Origin: Puerhibacterium puerhi
GTDB taxonomy: Bacteria > Actinomycetota > Actinomycetes > Actinomycetales > Cellulomonadaceae
Length of the DNA stretch: 64,000 nucleotides
Direction: 5' to 3'
Assembly (NCBI RefSeq): GCF_009846865.1
Contig: NZ_WUWN01000013.1
Location: forward strand, 26,184-90,183
The notes under the pieces are model-generated. The model was not told the origin of the DNA, made no database searches, and was given only the letters and a program-made list of their open reading frames with translations. A program made the position numbers and the translations under genes. This document shows, piece by piece, positions 63,400-64,000 of the stretch; position 1 is the first letter of the stretch; every line of letters starts with the position of its first letter.

Positions 63400-63603
63400 T
63401 CTACGACGTCAGCCCGACGGGCCGGCGGACACGACGAGATCGACGAGGCGGAGACGCCGAGGCGATCGGGTGGCCGCGCCGGGGCTGGAACTCACACCGA
63501 TCGAAGTGCGGGTGCTTTGTGCGCCCACAACGAGAAGCGGTGCGGGGGCTTGCCGGGATTCATTTCCGCCGGCCTCGCGGTGATCTTCGGGTCGCCCAGC
63601 GGG

Positions 63604-63633
63604 TTGGAATAACGGAAAGGGATCTGGTAAGTT
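63604..63633 (+). promoter_or_regulatory. Candidate rRNA promoter P2
   Basis: TTGGAA (63604-63609), 18-nt spacer, TAAGTT (63628-63633), in a stretch where GC content falls sharply as expected at an rRNA operon promoter. Confidence 0.6.
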
Positions 63634-63639
63634 AGACGA

Positions 63640-63891
63640 AGTCGCCCCGGGCGGTGAGAGAGAAAGACTCGAGCCGGATGGTGTGCGTCGGTTGTTTGAG
63701 AACTCAACAGTGTGCTTGACAGTCAATGCCAAGTTTGTATCCCTCGGGGGACTGCCGTCTGGTGGTTCTTGGAGGATTCCTTTGGACAATGAACTGAACT
63801 GTCAGTTTGGTTCCTTGCCAGTTGATTAGATGCCCCTTTTTGGGGGTGCTTCGTATGGTCGTTACCGGGCCTGGCCTGGTGGCATCAGACA
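63640..63891 (+). other. rRNA operon leader
   Basis: AT-richer transcribed leader. It contains TGTTTGAGAACTCAACAGTG near 63694-63713, a block recurrent in actinobacterial rRNA leaders and probably linked to antitermination or processing. No open frame here is convincing. Confidence 0.7.
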
Positions 63892-64000
63892 TTTACGGAG
63901 AGTTTGATCCTGGCTCAGGACGAACGCTGGCGGCGTGCTTAACACATGCAAGTCGAACGGTGAAGCCCAGCTTGCTGGGTGGATCAGTGGCGAACGGGTG
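63892..64000 (+). rRNA. rrs: 16S ribosomal RNA, 5' end only
   Basis: Begins TTTACGGAGAGTTTGATCCT, followed by GGCTCAGGACGAACGCTGGC and GGCGTGCTTAACACATGCAA, the universal 16S 5' region; the V1 loop GTGAAGCCCAGCTTGCTGGG and GTGGCGAACGGGTG fit Cellulomonas and relatives. The gene runs beyond the window. The exact 5' end is estimated. Confidence 0.98.

Noticed and set aside
63716..63743. TTGACA followed by TATCCC as a third rRNA promoter
   Set aside because: Spacer of 16 nt and a weak -10, inside a leader block that looks conserved for processing; could not be separated from chance.
63704..63892. Minus-strand open frames in the rRNA leader
   Set aside because: Lie within transcribed rRNA leader, no ribosome binding site, no recognisable product.

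Overview
The window is a 64 kb piece of a very GC-rich actinobacterial chromosome. The start of a 16S rRNA gene at the right edge, the glycogen/GlgE gene set, DivIVA-type coiled-coil protein, LigA, WalkerA/ROK sugar systems and abundant GTG starts point to the Cellulomonadaceae/Promicromonosporaceae (Cellulomonas-like); genus is an inference from family-level resemblance, not from a database comparison. Nearly all DNA is coding, no transposase, integrase, phage gene, CRISPR array or tRNA was seen, and the only clear gene remnant is a cupin-type regulator fragment near 3.75 kb.

Layout. 1-3.6 kb: nrdI-nrdE-nrdF, class Ib ribonucleotide reductase. 3.7-5.2 kb: decayed regulator and an FAD monooxygenase. 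5.5-9.3 kb: SpoIIE-type phosphatase facing a GH13 trehalose-synthase-like enzyme. 9.5-16.7 kb: MFS transporter, DUF3592 protein, a divergent TetR/epoxide-hydrolase-like pair with two matching operators, a phosphoribosyltransferase, an FKBP lipoprotein, a small zinc-finger-like protein and two more alpha/beta hydrolases. 16.7-22.2 kb: DivIVA-like coiled-coil protein, a membrane protein plus lipoprotein pair, and a CnoX-like thioredoxin/TPR protein.

22.3-30.2 kb is a complete GlgE-pathway operon on the minus strand (glgE, treS, mak, glgB), with stop/start overlaps joining the first three; glgX lies apart at 36.5-38.9 kb. Trehalose is turned to maltose (TreS), phosphorylated (Mak), polymerised into alpha-glucan (GlgE) and branched (GlgB); GlgX can debranch. 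30.3-34.6 kb is a three-gene sulfur-scavenging type operon (acyl-CoA-dehydrogenase-like flavoprotein, MHS transporter, SnaA/NtaA-type monooxygenase) preceded by what I read as a SAM (S-box) riboswitch.

34.7-42.3 kb: FAD dehydrogenase, glgX, etfBA, methyltransferase and hydrolase. 42.5-53.9 kb: secreted PhoX phosphatase behind a PHO-box-like repeat, cysteine desulfurase-mnmA, a MetE-C-terminal-like protein, an S9 peptidase, ligA and a short Erm-type methyltransferase. 53.9-62.5 kb: a sugar catabolic locus: ROK repressor divergent from an ABC importer (ATPase, permease, lipoprotein), followed by a Gfo/Idh/MocA oxidoreductase, a TIM-barrel isomerase and a Tat-exported TIM-barrel protein. 62.5-64 kb: GNAT acetyltransferase, two candidate rRNA promoters, the rRNA leader and the 16S 5' end.

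A recurrent regulatory theme is a TAnnnT -10 box 6-8 nt before the start codon with no ribosome binding site, at about a dozen genes, which implies many leaderless mRNAs. Long GC hairpins separate most convergent pairs.
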